DNA of 48,843 bases from Chromatiales bacterium (GTDB lineage Bacteria > Pseudomonadota > Gammaproteobacteria > Steroidobacterales > GCA-2729495). Positions 10,338-19,354 of the stretch are shown here, one piece after another. The stretch lies in assembly GCA_002688175.1 (NCBI GenBank), contig NZCC01000019.1:1-48843 (forward strand). The letters run 5' to 3'. How positions within the stretch are numbered: position 1 is the first letter of the stretch; each line of letters starts with the position of its first letter. Below the pieces are notes generated by a model that worked only from the letters and a program-made list of their open reading frames with translations, had not been told where the DNA came from and did no database searches. The translations under genes and the position numbers were made by a program.

Positions 10338-10352
10338 GGTCAATCTTAGGCT

Positions 10353-11153
10353 TTAGAGCCCCAAAACATCATTCATCACATAGAATCCTGCCTGACGCCC
10401 GGCAATCCAGGTAGCGGCACGCAAGGCGCCGCGTGCGAACACGGCCCGGTCCAGCGCACGATGCCTTAATTCGACAATCTCCTCGTCGGCAGCGTACAGG
10501 ACCGTGTGATCACCGATGACACTGCCAGCTCGGATAGAAGAGAAACCGATACTGCCCGGTGCACGGGCCTCCCCCACACCGTGCCGATCATAAACGGCGA
10601 CAGAATCCAGCGACTGGTCCCGACCCTGCGCCGCAGACTCACCGAGTTGCAACGCCGTTCCGGACGGAGCATCGACCTTGTGGCGATGGTGAGTTTCATT
10701 GATTTCAACATCATATTCAGTGCCAAGTGCCTGCCCTGCCAGGCGCACAAGCTCGGACAGCAGGTTAACGCCGACACTCATATTGCGCCCATACAGCAAG
10801 GCGATCGACTCTGCTGCCTGCTTAAGTGCAATGTCATCATCGGCCGACAAACCTGTCGTCCCCATAACGAGAGCAACTCCGTGTTCGACACAGGCCGCAA
10901 CGTTGTTCTGCACGGCTGCCGATAACGTAAAATCAATCGCTACGTCGGCACCAGACACAGCAGCCGACGCATCGTCTGTAATCTCTACACCGAGTGATTG
11001 CACACCGGCGACGCTGCCGGCATCGCTGCCAATGTCGACATGACCGGGTTCTGTTGCAGCCCCGACGAGCTCAAGATCAGCATCATCGGTTATCAGCCGA
11101 ATCAGCGTCTGCCCCATTCGTCCGGTGGCACCGAAAACTGCGATTCGTGTCAT
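10353..11153 (-). CDS. dapB: 4-hydroxy-tetrahydrodipicolinate reductase
   Basis: An NAD(P)H-dependent reductase of the diaminopimelate/lysine pathway. The 266-residue product has the Rossmann motif GATGRMG at residues 8-14 and the substrate-binding and catalytic stretch ETHHRHKVDAPSGTA. The ATG at 11153 has GAGGTG about 7 bases upstream. It lies 15 bases downstream of dnaJ, so read-through from the chaperone genes is likely. dapA of the same pathway is at 44163-45038. Confidence 0.97.
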   Translation of the reverse strand: MTRIAVFGATGRMGQTLIRLITDDADLELVGAATEPGHVDIGSDAGSVAGVQSLGVEITDDASAAVSGADVAIDFTLSAAVQNNVAACVEHGVALVMGTTGLSADDDIALKQAAESIALLYGRNMSVGVNLLSELVRLAGQALGTEYDVEINETHHRHKVDAPSGTALQLGESAAQGRDQSLDSVAVYDRHGVGEARAPGSIGFSSIRAGSVIGDHTVLYAADEEIVELRHRALDRAVFARGALRAATWIAGRQAGFYVMNDVLGL

Positions 11154-11168
11154 AGGAACACCTCAGTC

Positions 11169-12302
11169 TCAGGAAGCAATATTTTCAAAAAATCGTTTGA
11201 CACCGTCCCGCCAGGACGTCATTCGTGGTCGGTGCCGATCACCGCCGGCAGCAATTGCATCATTGAACCTGGTCAGCAATTCTTTCTGCTCAGAAGTCAG
11301 CTTGATGGGGGTCTCAACTTCAACCCGACAATACAGATCACCAGTCGCATGACTACGAATCGGCTTAACGCCCTTGCCACGGATCCGAAATACCTTACCG
11401 GACTGGGTCTCCGCAGGAATCTTTAGTTTCACCTCACTATCCAGTGTCGGCACAGTGACGGTACCACCGAGTGCGGTGGTTACAAAGGCGATCGGTACGG
11501 TACAGGACAGATCCGCACCGTCACGGGCAAAAATGGGGTGCCCGGTTACCCGGATATCAACATACAGGTCACCCGGAGGCCCACCGTTCTGGCCGGCTTC
11601 ACCCTCACCGCCCAACCGTATACGGTCACCATTATCAACGCCCGGTGGCACTTTAACGGCAAGCGTCTTGTTATGCTGAGTACGTCCGCGACCGTGACAG
11701 TCACTGCACTGTTGCTCAATTTTTTTGCCGCTGCCGCGACAACTCGGACAAGTCTGCTGTACCGAGAAGAAGCCCTGCTGACGACGCACCTGGCCATGGC
11801 CACTACAAGTATCACAGGTAACCGGGCTGGTACCTGGCTTTGCACCAGTACCAACGCAAGTCTCGCACGCCTGCATCGTTGGTAATTCGATGTTGACGGT
11901 ATCGCCAAAAACGGCCTGCTGCAGATCCATGACCAACTCATAACGCAGGTCGGCACCACGGTACACCTGGCTCTGACCACGGCGCCCACTGCCACCGAAT
12001 ATGTCACCAAAAACATCGCCGAACATGTCGCCAAAGGCATCGGAAGGATTAAAGCCCCCCGGGCCCGCGCCCTGCTCAAGGCCGGCATGCCCGTACTGGT
12101 CGTATGCAGCGCGCTTCTGTGCATTAGACAGGACTTCGTAGGCTTCCCTGGTTTCTTTGAACGCTGCTTCAGCATTCGAGTCATCCTCCGGATTACGATC
12201 CGGATGATGCTTCATCGCCAGACGACGATAGCTCTTCTTGATATCGGCTTCGGATGCGTCACGCTTGACACCGAGCACTTCGTAATAATCACGCTTGGAC
12301 AT
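11169..12302 (-). CDS. dnaJ: Chaperone DnaJ (Hsp40)
   Basis: A co-chaperone that delivers clients to DnaK and stimulates its ATPase. The 377-residue protein has a J domain with HPD at about residues 33-35, a Gly/Phe region rich in [14 protein letters not shown], four CxxCxGxG zinc-finger repeats ([32 protein letters not shown]) and the C-terminal substrate-binding domains. It follows dnaK after 116 bases that contain a strong hairpin. Confidence 0.98.
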   Translation of the reverse strand: MSKRDYYEVLGVKRDASEADIKKSYRRLAMKHHPDRNPEDDSNAEAAFKETREAYEVLSNAQKRAAYDQYGHAGLEQGAGPGGFNPSDAFGDMFGDVFGDIFGGSGRRGQSQVYRGADLRYELVMDLQQAVFGDTVNIELPTMQACETCVGTGAKPGTSPVTCDTCSGHGQVRRQQGFFSVQQTCPSCRGSGKKIEQQCSDCHGRGRTQHNKTLAVKVPPGVDNGDRIRLGGEGEAGQNGGPPGDLYVDIRVTGHPIFARDGADLSCTVPIAFVTTALGGTVTVPTLDSEVKLKIPAETQSGKVFRIRGKGVKPIRSHATGDLYCRVEVETPIKLTSEQKELLTRFNDAIAAGGDRHRPRMTSWRDGVKRFFENIAS

Positions 12303-12374
12303 GGCCTGTCGTCATTATCCTTTCTGTACAGCAGAGCAACCATGCTCTGAGTCGTTTTCTTCAGATACACCAAA

Positions 12375-12397
12375 GCCGTGCTCCACCGGAGCACGGC
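12375..12397 (-). promoter_or_regulatory. Strong hairpin between dnaK and dnaJ
   Basis: GCCGTGCTCC (12375-12384) and GGAGCACGGC (12388-12397) form a perfect 10-bp stem with a 3-base loop. On the minus strand the stem is followed by TTTGGTG, a poor T tract. It may attenuate transcription or stabilise the upstream mRNA end, lowering dnaJ relative to dnaK. The function is inferred. Confidence 0.55.
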
Positions 12398-12418
12398 ATC
12401 GGCTCATTACTCAGCTTT

Positions 12419-14356
12419 TCAGTCAGACTTGGGCTGACTGTCGTCGTCGTTAACCTCCTCAAACTCGGCATCGACAACACCATCATCAGCCGCACCCTGT
12501 TCTCCGGCGGCTTCCGACCCATCACTGTCAGCCGCCTGCGCCTGTTCGTAAGCCTTCTGCGCAAACCCGGCCGAAATCTCAGCAAGTGCCTTGGTTTTCG
12601 CCTCAATCGTGTCCTTGTCATCGCCCTTGAGCGCTTCTTTCAAATCGCCCATGGCAGACTCAGCCTGACCCCGCTCAGCAGGATCGACCTTCTCACCGAG
12701 ATCCTCAAGGGATTTTTCGGTCGCATGCAAAAGCGCATCAGCCTGGTTCCGGACATCAACAAGTTCACGAAACTTCTCGTCTTCCTCGGCATGTGCTTCG
12801 GCATCCGATACCATCTGCTCGATATCCTGGTCCGACAGGCCACTTGACGCTTTGATGACGATACGCTGTTCCTTGCCGGTCGCCTTGTCTTGCGCCGATA
12901 CATTCAGGATGCCGTTCGCATCGATATCAAATGACACTTCGATCTGCGGCATACCACGCGCCGCCGGCGGGATGTCCGCCAGATCAAACCGGCCAAGGGA
13001 CTTGTTATCGGTTGAACGCTGCCGTTCACCCTGCAGCACATGAATCGTTACCGCTGTCTGGTTGTCATCAGCAGTAGAGAACACCTGTGAAGCCTTGGTC
13101 GGGATCGTCGTATTCTTGTCAATGACCCGCGTCATGACACCGCCGAGTGTCTCGATACCCAGTGACAAAGGCGTTACATCAAGCAGCAGAACATCCTTGA
13201 CGTCACCCGATAACACACCGGCCTGAATTGCCGCTCCCATGGCAACCGCTTCGTCCGGATTGACATCCTTACGCGGCTCCGCACCGAAGAAATTTTTAAC
13301 CTCCTCGGCTACTTTCGGCATACGCGTCTGACCGCCGACGAGGATAACATCATCAATTTCGCCTACCTTCAGGTCGGCATCCTTAATCGCGATCCTGCAC
13401 GGCTCAATGGTCTTGCTGATGAGTTCACCGACCAGGGCCTCGAGTTTTGCCCGCGTCAGCTTGATATTCAGGTGCTTGGGACCATCCGCATCAGCCGTTA
13501 TATAGGGCAGATTGACCTCGGTCTGCTGTGCTGAGGACAATTCAATCTTGGCCTTTTCTCCCGCCTCTTTGAGGCGCTGCATGGCCAGCGGATCCTTGCG
13601 AATATCAACACCACTCTCTTTTTCAAACTCGGCAGCAAGATAATCAATGATGTGCAGATCAAAATCCTCACCACCGAGGAATGTATCACCATTGGTGGCC
13701 AACACCTCAAACTGGTGCTCACCATCGATCTCTGCGATTTCAATAATCGAGATATCGAAAGTACCGCCGCCAAGATCGTAAACGGCAATCTTGCGATCAC
13801 CGCGCTGCTTATCCATGCCGTAGGCCAAAGCAGCCGCGGTCGGTTCGTTAATAATGCGCTTAACCTCAAGACCCGCAATCTTGCCGGCATCCTTGGTGGC
13901 CTGTCGCTGCGAGTCATTGAAGTACGCCGGCACGGTGACAACAGCCTCGGTCACCGGTTCGCCCAGATAATCTTCAGCAGTTTTCTTCATTTTCATCAGC
14001 ACGCGCGCCGATACCTCTGGCGGGGCCATTTTCTTGCCATTGCCCTCAACCCATGCATCGCCATTGTCGGCCTTAACAATGTTGTACGGCACCATTTCGA
14101 GATCGCGCTTGACGACCTCATCGTCAAAGCGGCGACCGATCAGGCGCTTGATCGCAAACAGCGTATTTTGCGGGTTCGTGACGGCCTGACGCTTGGCAGC
14201 CTGACCGACGAGAATCTCATCATCTTTTGTAAAGGCAATGGTTGACGGCGTTGTGCGGTCACCCTCGCTGTTCTCGATGACCTTGGCCGTATCGCCGTCA
14301 ATTAGCGCGACACACGAATTTGTCGTGCCAAGATCGATTCCGATCACTTTTCCCAT
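12419..14356 (-). CDS. dnaK: Chaperone DnaK (Hsp70)
   Basis: The main ATP-dependent Hsp70. The ATG at 14356 gives 645 residues beginning [15 protein letters not shown], the conserved phosphate-1 motif; GGAG lies 8 bases upstream. The frame extends to a TTG at 14368, which has no support. The actin-like ATPase domain (about 1-385) is followed by the substrate-binding domain ([14 protein letters not shown]) and a C-terminal lid ending in an acidic tail, [13 protein letters not shown]. It sits between grpE and dnaJ in an hrcA-grpE-dnaK-dnaJ run. Confidence 0.98.
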   Translation of the reverse strand: MGKVIGIDLGTTNSCVALIDGDTAKVIENSEGDRTTPSTIAFTKDDEILVGQAAKRQAVTNPQNTLFAIKRLIGRRFDDEVVKRDLEMVPYNIVKADNGDAWVEGNGKKMAPPEVSARVLMKMKKTAEDYLGEPVTEAVVTVPAYFNDSQRQATKDAGKIAGLEVKRIINEPTAAALAYGMDKQRGDRKIAVYDLGGGTFDISIIEIAEIDGEHQFEVLATNGDTFLGGEDFDLHIIDYLAAEFEKESGVDIRKDPLAMQRLKEAGEKAKIELSSAQQTEVNLPYITADADGPKHLNIKLTRAKLEALVGELISKTIEPCRIAIKDADLKVGEIDDVILVGGQTRMPKVAEEVKNFFGAEPRKDVNPDEAVAMGAAIQAGVLSGDVKDVLLLDVTPLSLGIETLGGVMTRVIDKNTTIPTKASQVFSTADDNQTAVTIHVLQGERQRSTDNKSLGRFDLADIPPAARGMPQIEVSFDIDANGILNVSAQDKATGKEQRIVIKASSGLSDQDIEQMVSDAEAHAEEDEKFRELVDVRNQADALLHATEKSLEDLGEKVDPAERGQAESAMGDLKEALKGDDKDTIEAKTKALAEISAGFAQKAYEQAQAADSDGSEAAGEQGAADDGVVDAEFEEVNDDDSQPKSD

Positions 14357-14436
14357 GGGTTTCTCCAAATACAGTTCTGGTTCAGAATAAATAAAAAAAT
14401 GTGTTGCCTGTTATATTTGGGTCTGTCAGTAATTTT

Positions 14437-15006
14437 TCAAGTTCCGGGCTCACTGGCCACGATGACCCGTGCCGGGCGTAACAATCTACCGTTGAGTTGA
14501 TAGCCTTTCTGGACCACGGTCAGCACTGAGCCAGGTTCAGCCGCATCTGTGGGTTGCATCGTCATCGCCTCATGCAGGTTCGGATCGAATGGCTCCCCCT
14601 CCGGATCAAGCTGTTCGATACCTGATTTCGCCAATGCGCCGATCATCAGTTTCAGGGTAGCCTGCTTGCCCTCCAACAGGGCTTCAGCAGATGCACCATC
14701 AGCCATGTCGATACCCATCTCCAGGCTGTCGACCACAGTAAGCAACTCCGCAGCAAACCGCTCGATCCCAAATTTATGGGCGTGCTCAACCTCGCGCACC
14801 GTACGTTTACGTATATTCTCAACTTCCGCTGCTAACCTCATATATTTATTATTATTTTCTTCAGCTTTTTCTAGTGCTGCTGTGAGTTGATCCGGCAAAT
14901 CCAACTCGTCATTGTCAACCTCCTCGGTGTCCAGTGACTGTTGTTCTGCGGTCTGCTCCGCTACCGTTTCCAACTCTTGATCTGCCTTTTCAGTGCTATC
15001 CGACAT
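14437..15006 (-). CDS. grpE: Nucleotide exchange factor GrpE
   Basis: The DnaK nucleotide exchange factor. The 189-residue product has an acidic disordered N terminus (to about 45), a long helix with NKYMRLAAEVENIRKRT, and the C-terminal beta domain ending VQKGYQLNGRLLRPARVIVA, the GrpE signature. The ATG is at 15006. It lies 80 bases before dnaK and 68 bases after hrcA; a hairpin occupies the hrcA-grpE gap. Confidence 0.97.
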   Translation of the reverse strand: MSDSTEKADQELETVAEQTAEQQSLDTEEVDNDELDLPDQLTAALEKAEENNNKYMRLAAEVENIRKRTVREVEHAHKFGIERFAAELLTVVDSLEMGIDMADGASAEALLEGKQATLKLMIGALAKSGIEQLDPEGEPFDPNLHEAMTMQPTDAAEPGSVLTVVQKGYQLNGRLLRPARVIVASEPGT

Positions 15007-15031
15007 TGAAACCCTCCATGCACAACAAAAC

Positions 15032-15054
15032 CGGGTCGCATTGCATGCAACCCG
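15032..15054 (-). promoter_or_regulatory. Hairpin between hrcA and grpE
   Basis: CGGGT (15032-15036) pairs with ACCCG (15050-15054), with an inner GCAT/ATGC pairing, and the minus strand continues GGTTTTGTTG. The shape is that of a weak intrinsic terminator or mRNA-processing hairpin, placed to make grpE-dnaK expression partly independent of hrcA. Confidence 0.4.
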
Positions 15055-15074
15055 ATGCTAGTCATATCTGGGGA

Positions 15075-16133
15075 CTAATGATCTAAATTCAAGACCGAGC
15101 CAACCAATTTAGACGTGATATCTACAATTGGGATTATCCGCTCGTAGGCCATGCGGGTCGGACCGATAACCCCGAGCACACCGACCGTGTCCGCATCGAC
15201 CCGGTACGGTGCAGACACGACGCTGCATTCATCGAGAATACTGTAACCGGACTCCTCGCCGATGAAGATCTGCACGCCATGCGCCTCAATACTGCGATCC
15301 AGAAGGTGCAGAATCTCGCGTTGCTGGTTGAACGCATCGAACAAGTGCCGCAAGGTGTCAATATCGGATAAATCATTGAACTCCATGAGCTTGGTTTCGC
15401 CGGACATGACATATTCGGAGCGGTCTGCCGAGGTTCCCAAAGCCTGCTGAGCGATGCTTATCGCGTCGATCATCATCGAATTCATCGTCTCACGTGTATT
15501 GCTCAGGCTCGCCACAATCTGGGAACGAATCGTGTCCAGTGACTTGCCGGCAAAATTGCTGTTCAGGTAATTGGCTGCCCGCCGCAATTCTTCCGCCCCG
15601 TAGTCACGATCCACGTCGAGAACCCGGTTCTCGACCTCGCTGTCGTTAACGACGAGGATAGCCAGCACTCTTCGATCCGATAACGGCAAAAACTCGACCT
15701 GGCGTAACTCAATGCGAGCTTGCCTTGGGATGGTCACAATCCCGGCCAGGCTGGTCAGCGATGAAAGCATTGACGACGCCGCCGAAGCAATGTCTTTCGC
15801 ACTACCATACGCCTCGTCAGTCAACTGAACTTGCAGCCGATCAATATCCCGAGTGGCCATCGGTTGCAGGTTGAGCAGCGTATCGACAAAAAACCGGTAG
15901 CCTTTGGCAGTCGGCACCCGCCCGGCTGACGTATGTGGCGAATTGATAAAACCGAGGTCTTCCAGATCCGCCATGACATTTCGAATCGTTGCGGGACTCA
16001 GATCCAGCCGGGATGCCTTGGCCAGCGTCCGTGAACCAACGGGATTTCCATCCCTGATGTATTGGTCGACAAGCACGCGCAGGATCTGACGAGAGCGGTC
16101 AGATGGCTCTTTTCCATCAGGATCAGAATTCAT
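15075..16133 (-). CDS. hrcA: Heat-inducible transcription repressor HrcA
   Basis: In known systems HrcA represses chaperone genes by binding CIRCE operators. The 352-residue protein has an N-terminal winged helix-turn-helix (DRSRQILRVLVDQYI, then RNVMADLEDLGFINSPHTSAGRVPTAKGYRFFVD, a family hallmark) followed by the GAF-like C-terminal domain. The ATG is at 16133. It heads the chaperone run. I see only a TTAGCAC half-site touching the start codon, not a full CIRCE element, so its operator is unresolved. Confidence 0.95.
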   Translation of the reverse strand: MNSDPDGKEPSDRSRQILRVLVDQYIRDGNPVGSRTLAKASRLDLSPATIRNVMADLEDLGFINSPHTSAGRVPTAKGYRFFVDTLLNLQPMATRDIDRLQVQLTDEAYGSAKDIASAASSMLSSLTSLAGIVTIPRQARIELRQVEFLPLSDRRVLAILVVNDSEVENRVLDVDRDYGAEELRRAANYLNSNFAGKSLDTIRSQIVASLSNTRETMNSMMIDAISIAQQALGTSADRSEYVMSGETKLMEFNDLSDIDTLRHLFDAFNQQREILHLLDRSIEAHGVQIFIGEESGYSILDECSVVSAPYRVDADTVGVLGVIGPTRMAYERIIPIVDITSKLVGSVLNLDH

Positions 16134-16275
16134 GTGCTAACTATACTCAACATCGATGACAATCGGTGAAGCTAGCAACGTGATATTTATGCTGTCAAGC
16201 AACAGAGGCTTAAATGTCTCCATCGGTGGGAATGTGCATTAATTCGGATATTTTGTTAAATTCAGGCTGTGATGC

Positions 16276-16327
16276 CAGCAGGTAGTAAAAACAACCTGCT
16301 GACCGGCGATAAGCAGACACTGATAAT
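16276..16327 (+). promoter_or_regulatory. Promoter with overlapping dyad, upstream of the small basic ORF
   Basis: CAGCAGGT (16276-16283) and ACCTGCTG (16294-16301) form a perfect 8-bp dyad with a 10-base spacer. The right arm overlaps a candidate -35 CTGACC (16299-16304), followed after 17 bases by GATAAT (16322-16327). The layout suggests an operator over a promoter driving the ORF at 16375. It is in the divergent hrcA/ORF gap, so it could act on both. Confidence 0.45.
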
Positions 16328-16374
16328 CGTTACTGTCAATTATTTGCATTCACGAAACTCGAGGAGATGGCAAC

Positions 16375-16548
16375 ATGACTCATCGAATTCCCAGTCGGCG
16401 CTGGCAGGAAAACCCTCACCGCCGGGTCAGCAAGGCACAACTCAATCGAGTTGAAAAGGCCACGGATCAAAATGAGTTGCAGGTGGTATCCCTGCAACGC
16501 GAACCAGCCCGCAAAGCACCGATCAGCAACCGAAACAAAGCCCAATAA
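16375..16548 (+). CDS. Small highly basic protein of unknown function (57 aa)
   Basis: The ATG at 16375 is preceded at ideal spacing by a strong Shine-Dalgarno, GAGGAG (16361-16366), and the frame stops with TAA at 16546. The product begins MTHRIPSRRWQENPHRR and has 9 Arg and 4 Lys against 5 acidic residues, with no membrane segment and no cysteine. I recognise no domain. The promoter candidate and dyad just upstream support a real gene. The basic, disordered composition would fit nucleic-acid or ribosome association, but that is a guess. It is divergent from hrcA. Confidence 0.6.
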   Translation: MTHRIPSRRWQENPHRRVSKAQLNRVEKATDQNELQVVSLQREPARKAPISNRNKAQ

Positions 16549-16554
16549 TCCCAC

Positions 16555-16629
16555 CTAAATGGCTGCGGGCCCCGATTAGAAAGGGGCATGACGATTGAGT
16601 ATCCGGGAGCGGCTTCAGCCGTAATCCCC
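16555..16629. repeat. REP-like palindromic repeat, copy 1
   Basis: After CTAAATGGC (16555-16563) comes a GCCCC/GGGGC stem, then GGGAGCGGCTTCAGCCG, in which CGGCT and AGCCG pair around TC. The same two words, CTAAATGGC and GGGAG-GGCTTCAGCC, recur at 33976-34004. Two intergenic copies in one window suggest a dispersed REP-type family. Confidence 0.5.
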
Positions 16630-16713
16630 AGGATGCACCAGTGGATTTCACTCCAGCAGGATGTGACCAACAGCGATTCTGCCCCGGTTTTGCAAAATAT
16701 CTGCTCAAGTGAC

Positions 16714-16741
16714 TTGCCCCGGCATTCTCTGGGGCGATAAT
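16714..16741 (+). promoter_or_regulatory. Candidate nadK promoter
   Basis: TTGCCC (16714-16719) and GATAAT (16736-16741) are 16 bases apart. The spacer carries a small GCCCC/GGGGC dyad (16716-16720, 16731-16735). The expected start near 16748 would leave at most about 3 bases before the nadK GTG. Confidence 0.4.
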
Positions 16742-16750
16742 GTTACCTCT

Positions 16751-17644
16751 GTGAACAAGACATTCTCAACGATTGCACTGATGGGGAACTACGCGGATAG
16801 CCGGGTTCTCGACACAATCCGTGCGCTGGCACAGCAATTGCTGGAGCGCGGACTAACCGTATTCACCAGTGCCGGGCAGCAATTAAATGATCTGCCTGAT
16901 GGCGTAACCCGCGTAGACAATTCCCGGTTGGCTAACGACGCAGATCTGATCATTGCCGTCGGCGGCGATGGCTCGATGCTGCACGCGGCACGCATCGCAG
17001 TCGAGGCAAGTAAACCGTTACTTGGAATTAACCGCGGGCGCCTCGGTTTCCTGGCCGATGTCAGTCCCAGCGATGACTTCAGCCCCTTGGACAAAGTCAT
17101 CTCAGGCCAATATGACAGCGAAAAACGGATGTTGCTCAAAGCAGAAGTGCTGACCGCTAACGGCACTCTCAATTGCGGCGTCGCACTGAACGATGTGGTT
17201 GTAAAAAGACAGGACACCGGTCGCTTGCTTGAATTCAAAAGCTATGTCGATGAACGCTATGTCAACACGCATGGTGGCGATGGTTTTATCGTCGCCACTC
17301 CGACCGGATCAACAGCTTATGCGCTGAGTTGTGGCGGGCCAATTGTCGCCCCCGGACTCGATGCACTGGTCCTTGCACCGATTTGCCCACATACCTTGAG
17401 CGACCGACCAATCGTCATACCCGGCACGAGCATCACCGACATCCAGCTTGGTGACGACGATGACGACAGCGCCATTGTCAGCTGTGATGGCGAAGTTACC
17501 GGCCGAGTCGGACCCGGTGACCGTTTGCGGGTTGCCGTCTCAGACTTGCGGGTTGAATTGATCCATCCAATTGGATATGACTATTTCGGCATCCTGCGCA
17601 GCAAGCTGCACTGGGGCCGCGGCAACCGAACAACGAGCCGCTAA
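16751..17644 (+). CDS. nadK: NAD kinase
   Basis: ATP-dependent phosphorylation of NAD to NADP. The 297-residue product has the GGDGSML catalytic motif at residues 71-77, the GINRGRLGFLADV stretch and the conserved ATPTGSTAY motif. The start chosen is GTG at 16751 (MNKTFSTIALMGNYADSR). The frame is open upstream to a GTG at 16709, but homologues begin near the chosen site. No Shine-Dalgarno precedes it, and a promoter -10 ends 9 bases before it, so the mRNA may be nearly leaderless. recN follows after 8 bases, as in many gammaproteobacteria. Confidence 0.94.
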   Translation: MNKTFSTIALMGNYADSRVLDTIRALAQQLLERGLTVFTSAGQQLNDLPDGVTRVDNSRLANDADLIIAVGGDGSMLHAARIAVEASKPLLGINRGRLGFLADVSPSDDFSPLDKVISGQYDSEKRMLLKAEVLTANGTLNCGVALNDVVVKRQDTGRLLEFKSYVDERYVNTHGGDGFIVATPTGSTAYALSCGGPIVAPGLDALVLAPICPHTLSDRPIVIPGTSITDIQLGDDDDDSAIVSCDGEVTGRVGPGDRLRVAVSDLRVELIHPIGYDYFGILRSKLHWGRGNRTTSR

Positions 17645-17652
17645 CCTGACCC

Positions 17653-19314
17653 GTGCTCGCGCGACTTCATATCAGCAATCTGGCCGTAATTGATGAACTC
17701 GAACTCGAGTTCACGCCCGGCATGACGACGCTGACCGGCGAAACCGGAGCGGGCAAATCGATCCTCGTTGATGCACTCGCGCTGGCACTTGGGGAACGGG
17801 CTGACAGTCGGGCTGTACGTACGGACACCAAACGCTGCACCGTGACTGCAACATTTGATCTCGGTGCTCGCACTGACATCACAGACTGGCTTACCGCACA
17901 TGATCTCGATGCAGATGGTGAATGCATCCTGCGCCGAATAGTCGCAGCTGATGGCAGATCGCGCGGTTATGTCAACGGCAACGGTGTGCCGCTGCAAACG
18001 CTACGCGAGATCGGCGAACAACTCGTCGACATATGCGGACAGCAAGCCCATCAATCGCTGCGCCATCCACGAATCCAGCGCCAGCTCCTCGATGAATTCG
18101 GCGGGCATGAAAAACGTCTTGCTCACATGGCAGCAAGCTTCGATCAATGGCAGGCACTATGCGATGAATTCATGACCTTGAATTCTGCTCGCGAAGACCG
18201 TGCCGCACGGCTTGACCTTTTGACCTACCAGGTTTCCGAACTCAAAACCCTGAATATGAGCGATGGAGAGTTCGCCGAGCTTGAACGCAACCATGCACGT
18301 GCATCCAATGCCGGTCGTATCGCTACTGCGATCAGCCTTGCTGTCGCACGATTATACGAGGCCGATGACGAGTCAGCCCATACGGCCATTGCCGTGACTC
18401 GCCAGGAACTCAGTGAGCTGGCGTCGGTCGACGACGAGTTAACCCCGATGACCAACATGCTGGCCGAAGCAGAAATCCTGCTCACAGAAACTGCCGAATC
18501 GTTACGCCGACATAGTGAACAACTCCAGCACGATCCTGAATCACTACAGCTGCTCGAACAACGACTTGGCAATATTCATGAGTTGGCACGCAAACATCGT
18601 GTCGCGGCCAGTGAATTACCGGACCTCACACTGAAACTGGTCAGCGAGCTGGAATCACTTGAGGGCAGTGACGAACGCCTCGACACATTAGCCACGGAAC
18701 TGGCTGAAGCCGAACAGGTCATGCATACCGCAGCCAGCGATCTGTCCAAAGCCCGTCTCAAGACTGCGCAAGTGATCGACACTCAGGTTACCAACCACAT
18801 GCAGGAACTGGGTATGACCGGCGGTCGCTTCCACGTGCACGTCGAAACTTTAGCCTCTGAGAAAATTGGCAGAACCGGCGGCGATCATATTGAATTCACT
18901 GTCGCGATCAACCCGGGTCAGGCGGCCGGGTCCATGGCCAGAATTGCTTCGGGAGGCGAACTGTCGCGGATCAGCCTCGCCTTGCAAGTTGTAGCGATGC
19001 AACAAACTGCGATACCCACGCTGATTTTTGATGAAGTGGACTCCGGTGTCGGTGGCGGCGTCGCTGAAATCGTCGGCACCCGCCTGCATGAACTTGCCCA
19101 TTCCCGACAGGTTTTGTGTGTCACCCACCTGCCACAGGTTGCAAGCCAGGCCGGTACCCATTTGCGGGTAACAAAAATTACCGACAGTCAATCCACGCGG
19201 ACCACGGTCAAACCATTAACGCCGAGCGAACGTATCGAAGAAATTGCCCGCATGCTTGGCGGTGTAAAAATCACGGACCGTACACGTGCGCATGCCGAAG
19301 AAATGCTCGGCTAA
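17653..19314 (+). CDS. recN: DNA repair protein RecN
   Basis: An SMC-like ATPase for double-strand break repair. The 553-residue protein has Walker A GETGAGKS at 29-36, an interrupted coiled-coil region, the ABC signature ASGGELSRISLAL, and Walker B LIFDEVDSGVGG. The start is GTG at 17653, and MLARLHISNLAVIDELELEF is the usual N terminus. It is probably co-transcribed with nadK and convergent with fur. I saw no clear LexA box directly upstream; any SOS control would have to act at the nadK promoter. Confidence 0.97.
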   Translation: MLARLHISNLAVIDELELEFTPGMTTLTGETGAGKSILVDALALALGERADSRAVRTDTKRCTVTATFDLGARTDITDWLTAHDLDADGECILRRIVAADGRSRGYVNGNGVPLQTLREIGEQLVDICGQQAHQSLRHPRIQRQLLDEFGGHEKRLAHMAASFDQWQALCDEFMTLNSAREDRAARLDLLTYQVSELKTLNMSDGEFAELERNHARASNAGRIATAISLAVARLYEADDESAHTAIAVTRQELSELASVDDELTPMTNMLAEAEILLTETAESLRRHSEQLQHDPESLQLLEQRLGNIHELARKHRVAASELPDLTLKLVSELESLEGSDERLDTLATELAEAEQVMHTAASDLSKARLKTAQVIDTQVTNHMQELGMTGGRFHVHVETLASEKIGRTGGDHIEFTVAINPGQAAGSMARIASGGELSRISLALQVVAMQQTAIPTLIFDEVDSGVGGGVAEIVGTRLHELAHSRQVLCVTHLPQVASQAGTHLRVTKITDSQSTRTTVKPLTPSERIEEIARMLGGVKITDRTRAHAEEMLG

Positions 19315-19354
19315 CAAACTATCGCGGCTAAAGCCATGCCTGCAGGATGTTGAG

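Noticed and set aside
16126..16148. CIRCE element at the hrcA start
   Set aside because: Only a TTAGCAC half-site touches the hrcA ATG; no GAGTGCTAA partner lies at the required 9-base spacing on either side.
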